The notes beneath the pieces were generated by a model. That model saw only the letters and a list, made by a program, of their open reading frames with translations. It did no database searches and had not been told where the DNA came from. From positions 1,111 to 9,905 of the forward strand of contig DCKU01000134.1 in assembly GCA_002320455.1 (NCBI GenBank): a stretch of 8,795 bases of DNA, given 5' to 3'. This DNA comes from Salinisphaera sp. UBA1666 (lineage in GTDB: Bacteria > Pseudomonadota > Gammaproteobacteria > Nevskiales > Salinisphaeraceae). The stretch's first letter is position 1. Each line of letters starts with the position of its first letter. Position numbers and translations under genes: made by a program. Positions 1 through 7,247 of this stretch are shown in pieces.

Positions 1-40
1 CCCCTCAAGACAGCGTGTCTACCAATTCCACCACGTCGGC
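1..40 (-). tRNA. leuU: tRNA-Leu (anticodon GAG), 5' part only, cut by the window edge
   Basis: Read on the minus strand from position 40, the sequence starts with the acceptor arm GCCGACG, followed by a leucine-type D-arm (GTGG, AATTGG, TAGACAC) and the anticodon arm CTGTC / TTGAGGG, which places GAG at positions 34-36. This matches the E. coli leuU pattern closely. The molecule is cut inside the anticodon arm, so the long variable arm, T-arm and 3' end lie outside the window. It begins 15 nt after the secG stop codon, the conserved secG-tRNA-Leu linkage of gammaproteobacteria, and is probably released from a shared transcript by RNase P. That last step is inference. Confidence 0.93.
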
Positions 41-55
41 GGTGTATACGTCAGT

Positions 56-430
56 CTACTCCGGGATTTTCGGCCCGTCGTTCTGATCGGCGGATGCGTT
101 ATCGGCACCCGATTGTTTTTCAGTCGTCGCCGGCTGCTCGATCGCAGGCGTGTTGCCCAGCTGGTCGGTCACGCTACTGCCCCCGGTGCCTGTACCGGCA
201 CCGTTAACGATATACGCCAGCGTCAGGCTGCTCAGAAAGAACAGCGTGGCCAGCCCGGCCGTGGCGCGACTCATGAAGTTAGCCGAGCCTTTCGCGCCAA
301 AGACCGTACCCGAGGCGCCGCTACCGAATGCGGCACCGGCATCTGCGCCCTTGCCATGCTGCAACAGGATCAAAGCGATTAAAGAAAACGCAATGATGAC
401 CTGCACGATGATCAGGATTGTATAGATCAT
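56..430 (-). CDS. secG: Preprotein translocase subunit SecG
   Basis: SecG is the small auxiliary subunit of the SecYEG inner-membrane channel and assists SecA-driven protein export. The 124-residue product has the family layout: a first membrane segment at about residues 3-23, the conserved cytoplasmic loop from QHGKGADAGAAFG (24-36) through GSGASGTVFGAKGSANF (37-53), and a second membrane segment at about 54-75. The C-terminal tail, about 76-124, is hydrophilic, rich in Gly, Thr, Asn and Asp, and probably disordered; it makes the protein slightly longer than E. coli SecG (110 residues). The ATG lies 4 nt after the tpiA stop with no clear Shine-Dalgarno, so translation is probably coupled to tpiA. 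The gene ends 15 nt before tRNA-Leu. Identification is secure from both sequence and position. Confidence 0.96.
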   Translation of the reverse strand: MIYTILIIVQVIIAFSLIALILLQHGKGADAGAAFGSGASGTVFGAKGSANFMSRATAGLATLFFLSSLTLAYIVNGAGTGTGGSSVTDQLGNTPAIEQPATTEKQSGADNASADQNDGPKIPE

Positions 431-434
431 TCAA

Positions 435-1208
435 TCAGTTCGTCGCACTCTGCGAGGCCATCGCATGCGCGATATCGGCAAATGAATCGGCCTTGAGTGA
501 CGCGCCGCCGACGAGCGCGCCGTCGACATCATCACCCGCGAAAATCGCTTTTGCATTGTCCGGCTTGACGCTACCGCCGTAGACGATGCTTAGCGAGCGC
601 GAGAGTGTATCAGCTCTTTTGGCGATTTGGGAGCGCAAAAACGCATGAATTTCCTGAGCCTGCTCCGGCGTGGCCGAGCGGCCGGTACCGATCGCCCAGA
701 CGGGTTCGTAGGCCAACACGATCTTGGAAAGCTCCTCGTCCGAGCAGCCCTCGAGAACGGCGCCAAGCTGGCGGTTCAGAACGGCTTCCACCTCATCAGC
801 ATCGCGCTGCTCGAGTGTTTCGCCCACGCAGACGATTGGCGTGATGCCACCGGCGATAGCCGCCCGGGTCTTGGCCACCACGATATCGTCGGTCTCGCCG
901 TACATCGCGCGACGCTCGGAATGCCCCACGACGGCATACGTTGCCCCGCAGTCGGCCAGCATCGACGCGCTGACTTCGCCGGTAAACGCGCCCGGCTCGG
1001 TTTCGCCCGCCACGTCTTGGCCACCCGTGGCGACACCGACGCCGCCAAGCGCCTCGGCCAGCCTCGAGACATAGACAAACGGCACGCAGACAGCCATCCG
1101 CGGCAGATGATCGTCAATACGCGGCTTGAGCTGATCGACAAAGGCATCGATATCGGCACGGCTGCCGTTCATCTTCCAATTGCCGGCCACGAATGCGCGG
1201 TTGGTCAT
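435..1208 (-). CDS. tpiA: Triosephosphate isomerase
   Basis: This cytoplasmic enzyme interconverts dihydroxyacetone phosphate and glyceraldehyde 3-phosphate in glycolysis and gluconeogenesis. From the chosen start the protein has 257 residues, the normal length. It carries Asn10 and Lys12 in the GNWKMN motif, the electrophilic His96 in VVGHSERR (93-100), the catalytic base Glu168 in AYEPVWAIGTG (166-176, which includes the mobile loop 6), and the phosphate-binding YGGSV (210-214) and GALVGGASL (230-238). The ATG at 1208 is preceded by AGGAG with a 5-nt spacer, and the protein then begins right at the conserved N-terminus. An upstream in-frame ATG at 1235 overlaps the glmM stop but would add nine unconserved residues and has no ribosome site. 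Its position between glmM and secG is the Pseudomonas-like arrangement; E. coli has tpiA elsewhere. Confidence 0.97.
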   Translation of the reverse strand: MTNRAFVAGNWKMNGSRADIDAFVDQLKPRIDDHLPRMAVCVPFVYVSRLAEALGGVGVATGGQDVAGETEPGAFTGEVSASMLADCGATYAVVGHSERRAMYGETDDIVVAKTRAAIAGGITPIVCVGETLEQRDADEVEAVLNRQLGAVLEGCSDEELSKIVLAYEPVWAIGTGRSATPEQAQEIHAFLRSQIAKRADTLSRSLSIVYGGSVKPDNAKAIFAGDDVDGALVGGASLKADSFADIAHAMASQSATN

Positions 1209-1213
1209 ACCTT

Positions 1214-1218
1214 CTCCT
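1214..1218 (-). promoter_or_regulatory. Ribosome-binding site of tpiA
   Basis: On the minus strand AGGAG lies 5 nt before the ATG at 1208, in the 23-nt gap after glmM. It is the best Shine-Dalgarno in the folP-secG block and decides the start in favour of 1208 over 1235. Confidence 0.85.
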
Positions 1219-1231
1219 GAATATTGATGGC

Positions 1232-2614
1232 TCATGCGGCGGCCGAACGCTCGACCACGTCGGCAAGCGTGCGAGCGTGACGATCCACGCGCTCGGCGTC
1301 CAGTCCTTCGACCATGACCCGCAGCAGCGGCTCGGTACCGGACGGTCGCAGCAGAACACGCCCTTTATTGCCCAGATCCTGCTCGACGTCGCTGACCGCG
1401 CGGCGTACCTCGTCCGAGGTCATCAAGGTATCGGCCGTCCCGCGACCGATGCGCACGTTGATCAGCGTCTGGGGACATTTTTCAACCGGCGCCACCAGCG
1501 CGGCTAGCGACTGCTCGCGCCGCGCCATGGCCGCCAGCACTTGAAGCGCGGACACGGTGCCGTCGCCGGTGGTTGCCCGGTCCAGACACAACAAATGCCC
1601 CGACGATTCGCCGCCAATGATGCCGCCCAGGGCGGTCAGCCGCTCGAAAACATAGCGATCGCCCACCTTGGCGCGCTCGAACGCGATATCACGAGCCTCG
1701 AGCGCCAGCGCAAGCCCGAGATTGCTCATGAGCGTGCCTACCACCGGGCCTGCGAGCTTGCCGGTCTGCTGCCGGTCTTCGGCCAGCGCGAACAGCAATT
1801 GGTCACCGTCGACGATGGCGCCGTGGGCATCGACCATGATGCAGCGATCGGCATCGCCGTCCAGAGCAACGCCGACGTCAGCCCCGCGCCGGAGCACCTC
1901 CTCGGCGAGACCTTCTGGGTGAGTTGAGCCGCAGTCGCGGTTGATGTTCAGGCCGTCCGGGGTATTGCCGATCACATGGACGGTGGCGCCCAGCTCGCGA
2001 AACACATCGGGTGCAGTCTGGTAAGCCGCCCCGTTGGCACAGTCGACGACGAGGCTCACACCGCGCAGCCCACCGTCGGGCAAGCGCGCCGTGGATTTGC
2101 AAAACTCGATATAACGACCGGAAGCACTTTCAACGCGCTTGGCCTTACCAAGCGCATCCGCGGCCACGGTCGTCAACGGCTGAGCCAACATGCGCTCGAT
2201 ATCGGCCTCTACCGCGTCGGCGAGTTTCTGACCGTGCTGCGAAAAGAACTTCACACCGTTGTCGGCAAACGGATTATGCGAAGCGCTAATGACCACGCCG
2301 GCCAGCGCCCGAAACGTCCGCGTGAGGTAAGCGATGCCGGGCGTGGGCAGCGGGCCGACCAGCAGCACGTCAACCCCGGCCGCGGCAAAGCCGGCCTCAA
2401 GCGCCGATTCGAACATATACCCCGACAGCCGCGTGTCCTTACCGATAACGACACACGGCCGGGCCGCGTGATGGGCCTCCGTGCGGCCGCGCGACAGCTG
2501 GTCGAGCAGGACACGTCCGGCCGCCCAGCCCAGGTGTAACGCGAAGTCCGGCGTCATTGGCGCCTCGCCGACCGTGCCGCGGATGCCGTCGGTGCCGAAG
2601 TATGTTTGCCCCAT
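1232..2614 (-). CDS. glmM: Phosphoglucosamine mutase
   Basis: GlmM converts glucosamine 6-phosphate to glucosamine 1-phosphate, feeding UDP-GlcNAc for peptidoglycan and lipopolysaccharide. From the ATG at 2614 it has 460 residues (E. coli 445). Domain 1 begins with the conserved YFGTDGIRG (5-13) and carries the phospho-acceptor Ser112 in VISASHNPF (108-116). The Mg-binding loop is DGDADR (252-257). The sugar-binding loop is GGESSGH (334-340). The C-terminal phosphate-binding loop is RPSGTEP (423-429). An in-frame ATG at 2647 overlaps the folP stop as ATGA and would add eleven unconserved, Gln/Asp-rich residues. I prefer 2614 because GlmM proteins normally begin just before the FGTDGIRG motif and an AGGA lies about 10 nt upstream, but the longer start cannot be excluded. 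The gene is co-directional with folP and tpiA and probably cotranscribed with them. Confidence 0.96.
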   Translation of the reverse strand: MGQTYFGTDGIRGTVGEAPMTPDFALHLGWAAGRVLLDQLSRGRTEAHHAARPCVVIGKDTRLSGYMFESALEAGFAAAGVDVLLVGPLPTPGIAYLTRTFRALAGVVISASHNPFADNGVKFFSQHGQKLADAVEADIERMLAQPLTTVAADALGKAKRVESASGRYIEFCKSTARLPDGGLRGVSLVVDCANGAAYQTAPDVFRELGATVHVIGNTPDGLNINRDCGSTHPEGLAEEVLRRGADVGVALDGDADRCIMVDAHGAIVDGDQLLFALAEDRQQTGKLAGPVVGTLMSNLGLALALEARDIAFERAKVGDRYVFERLTALGGIIGGESSGHLLCLDRATTGDGTVSALQVLAAMARREQSLAALVAPVEKCPQTLINVRIGRGTADTLMTSDEVRRAVSDVEQDLGNKGRVLLRPSGTEPLLRVMVEGLDAERVDRHARTLADVVERSAAA

Positions 2615-2643
2615 GGCGTGATCGTCCTGCTGTTGTAGTGTAC

Positions 2644-3507
2644 TCATTGCACAAGCGCGTGCGCCAGGCGAACCATATCGACCGTCGCCTGTACGTCATG
2701 CGCTCGAATCATACCCACGCCGTGGCTCGCGGCCCAAAAGGCGGCTGCTAGGCTCCCGTTCAGCCGGGCCTCGGGCGTATCGCGCTCGTAGAGCTTGGCG
2801 AACATCGATTTACGTGACACCCCGACCAGCATCGGGCAGTCGTCGACCCGCAACCGCTCGAGCCCGCGCAACAGCGCCACGTTGTGCGCCAGGCTTTTCC
2901 CGAAACCAAACCCCGGATCGATAACGATACGCTCGGCGGCGATGCCGTAGCTGCCACAGATGCGCACACGCTCGGCGAGATAGTCGGCGACGTCGGACAC
3001 GATATCGTCGTAGGCGGGTGCGGCCTGCATGGTCGGCGGTTCGCCCTTGTGATGCATCACGCAGACCAGCGCGTTGTAGCCGGCCACGGTCTCCAGCGCA
3101 CCGGGCGCCTCCAGGCCGCGCACGTCGTTAATCATGGCAACCCCCGCGGCCAGGCCGGCCGCCATGACCTCGGGATTACTCGTATCCAGCGACAAAAACA
3201 TAGCCGGATAATCAGCGCGCACGCGCTCGATGACCGGCATGACGCGAGACAGCTCTTCATCGGTTGAGACCGGGGTTGCGCCCGGCCGGGTGGACTCACC
3301 GCCGATATCGATTAGAGCCGCGCCTTCGTCGCGCAGCACGCCGACACGCTCGCTGACCCGATCGGGCGTGGTATAGCGCCCACCATCGGAAAACGAATCC
3401 GGCGTGACGTTGACGATGCCCATGACCGCGGTCGGCGACAAGGACAGCTGCTGGCCGGTATGGGCCACGAGGGTCTCGCGTGGGGTGCTGGCGTTGGTCT
3501 TGGTCAC
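2644..3507 (-). CDS. folP: Dihydropteroate synthase
   Basis: FolP condenses p-aminobenzoate with hydroxymethyl-dihydropterin pyrophosphate to make dihydropteroate in folate synthesis; it is the sulfonamide target. The 287-residue protein is a TIM barrel with all signature loops: NVTPDSFSDGG (33-43), DIGGESTRPGA (67-77), the barrel-strand Asp108, MINDVRG (125-131), MHHKG (151-155, where I recall MHMQG in E. coli), DPGFGFGK (197-204), GVSRKS (229-234) and RAHDV (268-272). The pterin and pyrophosphate ligands are therefore intact, and I see no insertion typical of resistant forms. The start is GTG at 3507 with only a weak purine stretch upstream; it leaves 28 residues before MGIVNVTPDSF, close to the usual length. 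The stop overlaps a possible glmM ATG (ATGA). A strong terminator sits just upstream, so its promoter is unclear. Confidence 0.96.
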   Translation of the reverse strand: MTKTNASTPRETLVAHTGQQLSLSPTAVMGIVNVTPDSFSDGGRYTTPDRVSERVGVLRDEGAALIDIGGESTRPGATPVSTDEELSRVMPVIERVRADYPAMFLSLDTSNPEVMAAGLAAGVAMINDVRGLEAPGALETVAGYNALVCVMHHKGEPPTMQAAPAYDDIVSDVADYLAERVRICGSYGIAAERIVIDPGFGFGKSLAHNVALLRGLERLRVDDCPMLVGVSRKSMFAKLYERDTPEARLNGSLAAAFWAASHGVGMIRAHDVQATVDMVRLAHALVQ

Positions 3508-3532
3508 GTCGTTCGCTCGAGATGGCCGACAT

Positions 3533-3561
3533 AAAAAAGCCGGCAGTCAAAGACTGCCGGC
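3533..3561 (-). terminator. Rho-independent terminator of ftsH
   Basis: Plus-strand positions 3539-3548 (GCCGGCAGTC) and 3552-3561 (GACTGCCGGC) form a perfect 10-bp stem with a 3-nt loop. Read on the minus strand, the stem is followed directly by six T residues (complement of 3533-3538). It lies 25 nt after the ftsH stop codon, so it is a textbook intrinsic terminator for minus-strand transcription. It ends only 25 nt before the folP start codon. Confidence 0.95.
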
Positions 3562-3586
3562 CGCGTTCGATCACGCCGATCCGTAT

Positions 3587-5551
<1,965 letters not shown>

Positions 5552-5559
5552 GATCGTCG

Positions 5560-5564
5560 TCCTC
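5560..5564 (-). promoter_or_regulatory. Ribosome-binding site deciding the TTG start of ftsH
   Basis: GAGGA on the minus strand, 8 nt before the TTG at 5551. Together with the in-frame TGA six codons upstream it makes TTG the only reasonable start for ftsH. It lies 13 nt downstream of the inverted-repeat element at 5578-5638. Confidence 0.8.
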
Positions 5565-5577
5565 GATCAGGTCGGCC

Positions 5578-5638
5578 CCGATCGTTTGGTTGTCGCGTTA
5601 CATTGTTTCGATGACCAGTATAAACGATCGGTCATCGA
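5578..5638 (-). promoter_or_regulatory. Interleaved inverted repeats in the rlmE-ftsH spacer (candidate pseudoknot or operator)
   Basis: Two perfect inverted repeats interlock. TCGATGACC (5608-5616) pairs with GGTCATCGA (5630-5638), 9 bp with a 13-nt spacer. CCGATCGTTT (5578-5587) pairs with AAACGATCGG (5622-5631), 10 bp. On the minus-strand RNA the order is A, B, A', B', an H-type pseudoknot topology, with A and B sharing two bases. The element ends 13 nt before the ftsH Shine-Dalgarno. A -10-like TATACT also lies between the 9-bp arms on the minus strand (5622-5617), without a recognisable -35. The repeats are directly visible; whether they act as an RNA switch, an operator or mere structure is unknown. 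Confidence 0.55.
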
Positions 5639-5666
5639 CGGCCGGCCTAGGCGCCGGGTGTGTTTC

Positions 5667-6284
5667 TCAGGTACGCCAGCCGCGCCCCAGTAGATACATT
5701 TCGCGGCTGGCATCTCGCGAGGCGTCTGGTTTACGCGAGGCTACCTTGTCGAAGCGCTGTTTCATATCGGCGAACAGCTCGTGAAAGCCCTCGCCCTGAA
5801 ACACCTTGATCAGCAGATGCCCGCCCGGCGCCAAAACGTCGTCGCACAGTGCCAGCGACAATTCTGCCAGCTGCATGACGCCGGCCTGATCTGCCGCCTT
5901 CACTCCGCTTAGATTGGGGGCCATGTCGGAGAGTACAAGATCGATCGGCGTGTCGCCGATGGCGGCCATCAGCGCATCGAGCCCGGCCTGCTCGCCGAAG
6001 TCGGCCTTGATGAACGTGACCCCGTCGATCGGCGACATATCCAGGCGATCGATCGCGATGACCTTGGCCTCGGATGCGGCGCGCCGACAGTACTGGCTCC
6101 AGCCGCCCGGAGCAGCGCCCAGGTCGACGATCCCGCGCGCCTGCGCCAATAGCCGATCCTTGTCGTCAATCTCCGACAGCTTATACGCCGCACGCGAGCG
6201 ATAGTTGTCGCTCTGGGCGGCTTTTACATAGGGGTCGGCTCGGTGCTTGGCCAGCCATCGCTTGGTGTCGCTGCGTTTGCTCAC
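5667..6284 (-). CDS. rlmE: 23S rRNA (uridine-2'-O)-methyltransferase RlmE (RrmJ/FtsJ)
   Basis: RlmE uses S-adenosylmethionine to methylate the 2'-O of U2552 in the A-loop of 23S rRNA, a late step of 50S assembly (known from E. coli, where it is heat-shock induced). The 205-residue product (E. coli 209) is a Rossmann methyltransferase with the SAM-binding DLGAAPGGWSQY (54-65), the conserved SDMAPNLSG (119-127) and the catalytic K-D-K-E tetrad, which I place at Lys35, Asp120, Lys160 and Glu195. The N-terminal SRAAYKL motif (30-36) is typical. The start is GTG at 6284 with no Shine-Dalgarno. It diverges from yhbY across 42 bp and precedes ftsH by 115 bp. A minus-strand TATAAG (6294-6289) lies only a few bases before the start, so a leaderless or very short-leader mRNA is possible (inference). 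Confidence 0.96.
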   Translation of the reverse strand: MSKRSDTKRWLAKHRADPYVKAAQSDNYRSRAAYKLSEIDDKDRLLAQARGIVDLGAAPGGWSQYCRRAASEAKVIAIDRLDMSPIDGVTFIKADFGEQAGLDALMAAIGDTPIDLVLSDMAPNLSGVKAADQAGVMQLAELSLALCDDVLAPGGHLLIKVFQGEGFHELFADMKQRFDKVASRKPDASRDASREMYLLGRGWRT

Positions 6285-6326
6285 GATGCTTATACTGACG
6301 CGTTTTCAACGCTTACGCGGTAAGAC
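6285..6326. promoter_or_regulatory. 42-bp divergent spacer between rlmE and yhbY with two abutting inverted repeats
   Basis: The spacer holds GCGTT-TTC-AACGC (6300-6312) and CTTAC-GCG-GTAAG (6312-6324), two perfect 5-bp inverted repeats with 3-nt loops that share base 6312. The second covers GGTAAG, the only Shine-Dalgarno-like stretch before the yhbY ATG at 6327. A plus-strand TATACT (6291-6296) is a good -10 match for yhbY but has no convincing -35. The same AT-rich patch gives TATAAG on the minus strand towards rlmE. Both genes must start transcription in or near this spacer or inside each other's coding sequence. Confidence 0.5.
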
Positions 6327-6623
6327 ATGACGTTAGAACTCGATAAGGCCCACCGGCTGGCGCTCAAGAAACAAGCGCACCACTTGAAGCCGGTCGTACA
6401 AAGCGGTGCCGCCGGCATCACGCCGGCCGTGCTGGCTGAAATCGACCGCGCGTTGAACGACCATGAACTGATCAAGATAAAGCTCGTGGCCGACGACAAG
6501 CCGGCGTTCAAGGCCTGTGTAGCCACGGTCTGCGAATCGCTGGACGCGGTCTCGATCCAAGAGATCGGCCGGATGGCGACCATCTATCGTCCCAACCCCG
6601 ACGCCGACAACAAAAACGGCTAG
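6327..6623 (+). CDS. yhbY: CRM-domain RNA-binding protein YhbY (ribosome-associated)
   Basis: This is a single CRS1-YhbY (CRM) domain protein of 98 residues (E. coli 97). In E. coli it binds pre-50S particles and is linked to ribosome assembly; chloroplast CRM proteins act in intron splicing. The RNA-binding loop is the GxxG motif GAAG (27-30) in VVQSGAAGITPAVL. Also conserved are the basic helix LKKQAHHLKPVV (13-24), the strand HELIKIKL (46-53) and the closing QEIGRMATIYRP (78-89). It is the only plus-strand gene in the window, diverging from rlmE and converging on greA, the same arrangement as in E. coli. The TAG stop at 6621-6623 overlaps the greA stop, so no intergenic terminator exists on either strand. 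The ATG follows a GGTAAG embedded in an inverted repeat. Confidence 0.95.
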   Translation: MTLELDKAHRLALKKQAHHLKPVVQSGAAGITPAVLAEIDRALNDHELIKIKLVADDKPAFKACVATVCESLDAVSIQEIGRMATIYRPNPDADNKNG

Positions 6624-7102
6624 ACGTATCGAACCTCGACGATTTCGAGCGTACGCTTGCCGCCGGGCACATCGACGTCGACCACGTCGCCTTCGCTTTT
6701 GCCGATCAGCGCGCGGGCGATGGGCGAGGCAAACGACAGCTTGCCTTTTTTGATGTCGGCTTCGTCCTCGCCGACGATCTGGTAAGTCAGCTCCTCGCCC
6801 GAGTCTTCGTCGGCCAGGTCGACGGTTGCACCGAAGATGATGCGCCCATGCGCCTGGGCGCCGGCCTGGGTAACGTCGATGATCTGGGCCGAGCCGAGCT
6901 TGCCCTCAATCTCGGCGATACGGCCCTCGTTGAAGCCCTGCTCTTCCTTGGCCGCGTGGTATTCCGCGTTTTCCTTGAGATCGCCATGCGCACGCGCTTC
7001 CTCGATGGCCGCGACGATTCGCGGACGTTCGGTCTTCTTCAACCGTGTCAGCTCGTCGCGCAGCGCGTCAGCGCCGGTTTGCGTCAGTGGCGTGCGATCC
7101 AT
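6620..7102 (-). CDS. greA: Transcription elongation factor GreA
   Basis: GreA enters the RNA polymerase secondary channel and stimulates cleavage of backtracked RNA, rescuing stalled complexes. The 160-residue protein (E. coli 158) has the N-terminal coiled coil (about 8-75) with the catalytic acidic tip at Asp41 and Glu44 in HGDLKENAEYHAAKEEQ (39-55), and the C-terminal FKBP-like domain with SPIARALIGKSEGDVV (126-141). The ATG at 7102 is preceded by GAGGTGG with a 4-nt gap and matches the conserved N-terminus (MDRTPLTQTGADAL). A longer reading from a TTG at 7153 would start inside a terminator stem and is rejected. The stop codon shares CTAG with the yhbY stop. Upstream lies bioA rather than the carAB genes common in Pseudomonas and E. 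coli. Confidence 0.97.
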   Translation of the reverse strand: MDRTPLTQTGADALRDELTRLKKTERPRIVAAIEEARAHGDLKENAEYHAAKEEQGFNEGRIAEIEGKLGSAQIIDVTQAGAQAHGRIIFGATVDLADEDSGEELTYQIVGEDEADIKKGKLSFASPIARALIGKSEGDVVDVDVPGGKRTLEIVEVRYV

Positions 7103-7106
7103 GAGA

Positions 7107-7113
7107 CCACCTC
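7107..7113 (-). promoter_or_regulatory. Ribosome-binding site of greA
   Basis: GAGGTGG on the minus strand, ending 4 nt before the ATG at 7102. It is a strong site that fixes the greA start and lies just downstream of the T-tract of the hairpin at 7135-7185. Confidence 0.8.
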
Positions 7114-7134
7114 GAAGGGTTATGAGTAGAGTAG

Positions 7135-7185
7135 AAACAAAAAGGTCGCCCAAAAGGGGCCTGTTCAGGCCCGCAACGGCGACCT
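7135..7185 (-). terminator. Composite intrinsic terminator between bioA and greA
   Basis: On the minus strand an outer 8-bp stem, AGGTCGCC (7185-7178 side) with GGCGACCT (7150-7143 side), encloses an inner perfect stem GGGCCTG / CAGGCCC (7157-7163 with 7166-7172). The outer stem runs into TTTTTGTTT. The inner stem also has its own TTTT just after it, so two nested terminators are possible. It starts 62 nt after the bioA stop and ends 32 nt before greA, so it can end bioA transcripts or attenuate transcripts starting upstream of greA. The E. coli greA leader likewise contains a terminator that generates the GraL small RNAs; equivalence here is inference. Confidence 0.88.
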
Positions 7186-7197
7186 AGTCAAATCGGG

Positions 7198-7218
7198 GCC
7201 GACCGGCGACCCGTCGGC
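7198..7218 (-). other. Small stem-loop whose loop repeats the terminator arm
   Basis: GCCGAC (7198-7203) and GTCGGC (7213-7218) form a perfect 6-bp stem. The 9-nt loop, on the minus strand, contains GGGTCGCC, a second copy of the 5' arm of the neighbouring terminator. This loop could therefore pair with GGCGACC, the terminator's 3' arm, and compete with terminator formation. The pairing is seen in sequence; a switching role is speculative. Confidence 0.4.
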
Positions 7219-7247
7219 TGGACAATCAGGCTAGCAAGCCACTCGCA

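Noticed and set aside
627..1220. Plus-strand open frame of 197 codons opposite tpiA
   Set aside because: Shadow of tpiA, which has all its catalytic residues; no ribosome site and no family resemblance.
1209..1235. Longer tpiA from an ATG overlapping the glmM stop
   Set aside because: The AGGAG at 1214-1218 serves the downstream ATG, and the extra nine residues are not conserved.
2615..2647. Longer glmM from an ATG overlapping the folP stop (ATGA)
   Set aside because: It adds eleven unconserved residues before the normal GlmM N-terminus, with no ribosome site. Kept as an alternative because ATGA coupling is common.
5642..5657. CCGGC/GCCGG hairpin after rlmE
   Set aside because: Five-bp stem without any T-tract; the sequence is just GC-rich.
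6285..6326. Sigma-32-type heat-shock promoter for rlmE-ftsH as in E. coli
   Set aside because: Neither CTTGAA nor CCCCAT-like elements are visible with correct spacing upstream of rlmE or in the rlmE-ftsH spacer.
6600..6655. Possible terminator of greA: CTCGA/TCGAG hairpin (6632-6646) plus GTTTTTG at 6612-6616
   Set aside because: The stem is only 5 bp and the T-run is not adjacent to it, so it does not qualify as an intrinsic terminator.
7103..7153. Longer greA starting at TTG 7153
   Set aside because: That codon lies in the terminator stem and the added residues are encoded by its T-tract; the ATG at 7102 has a strong ribosome site.
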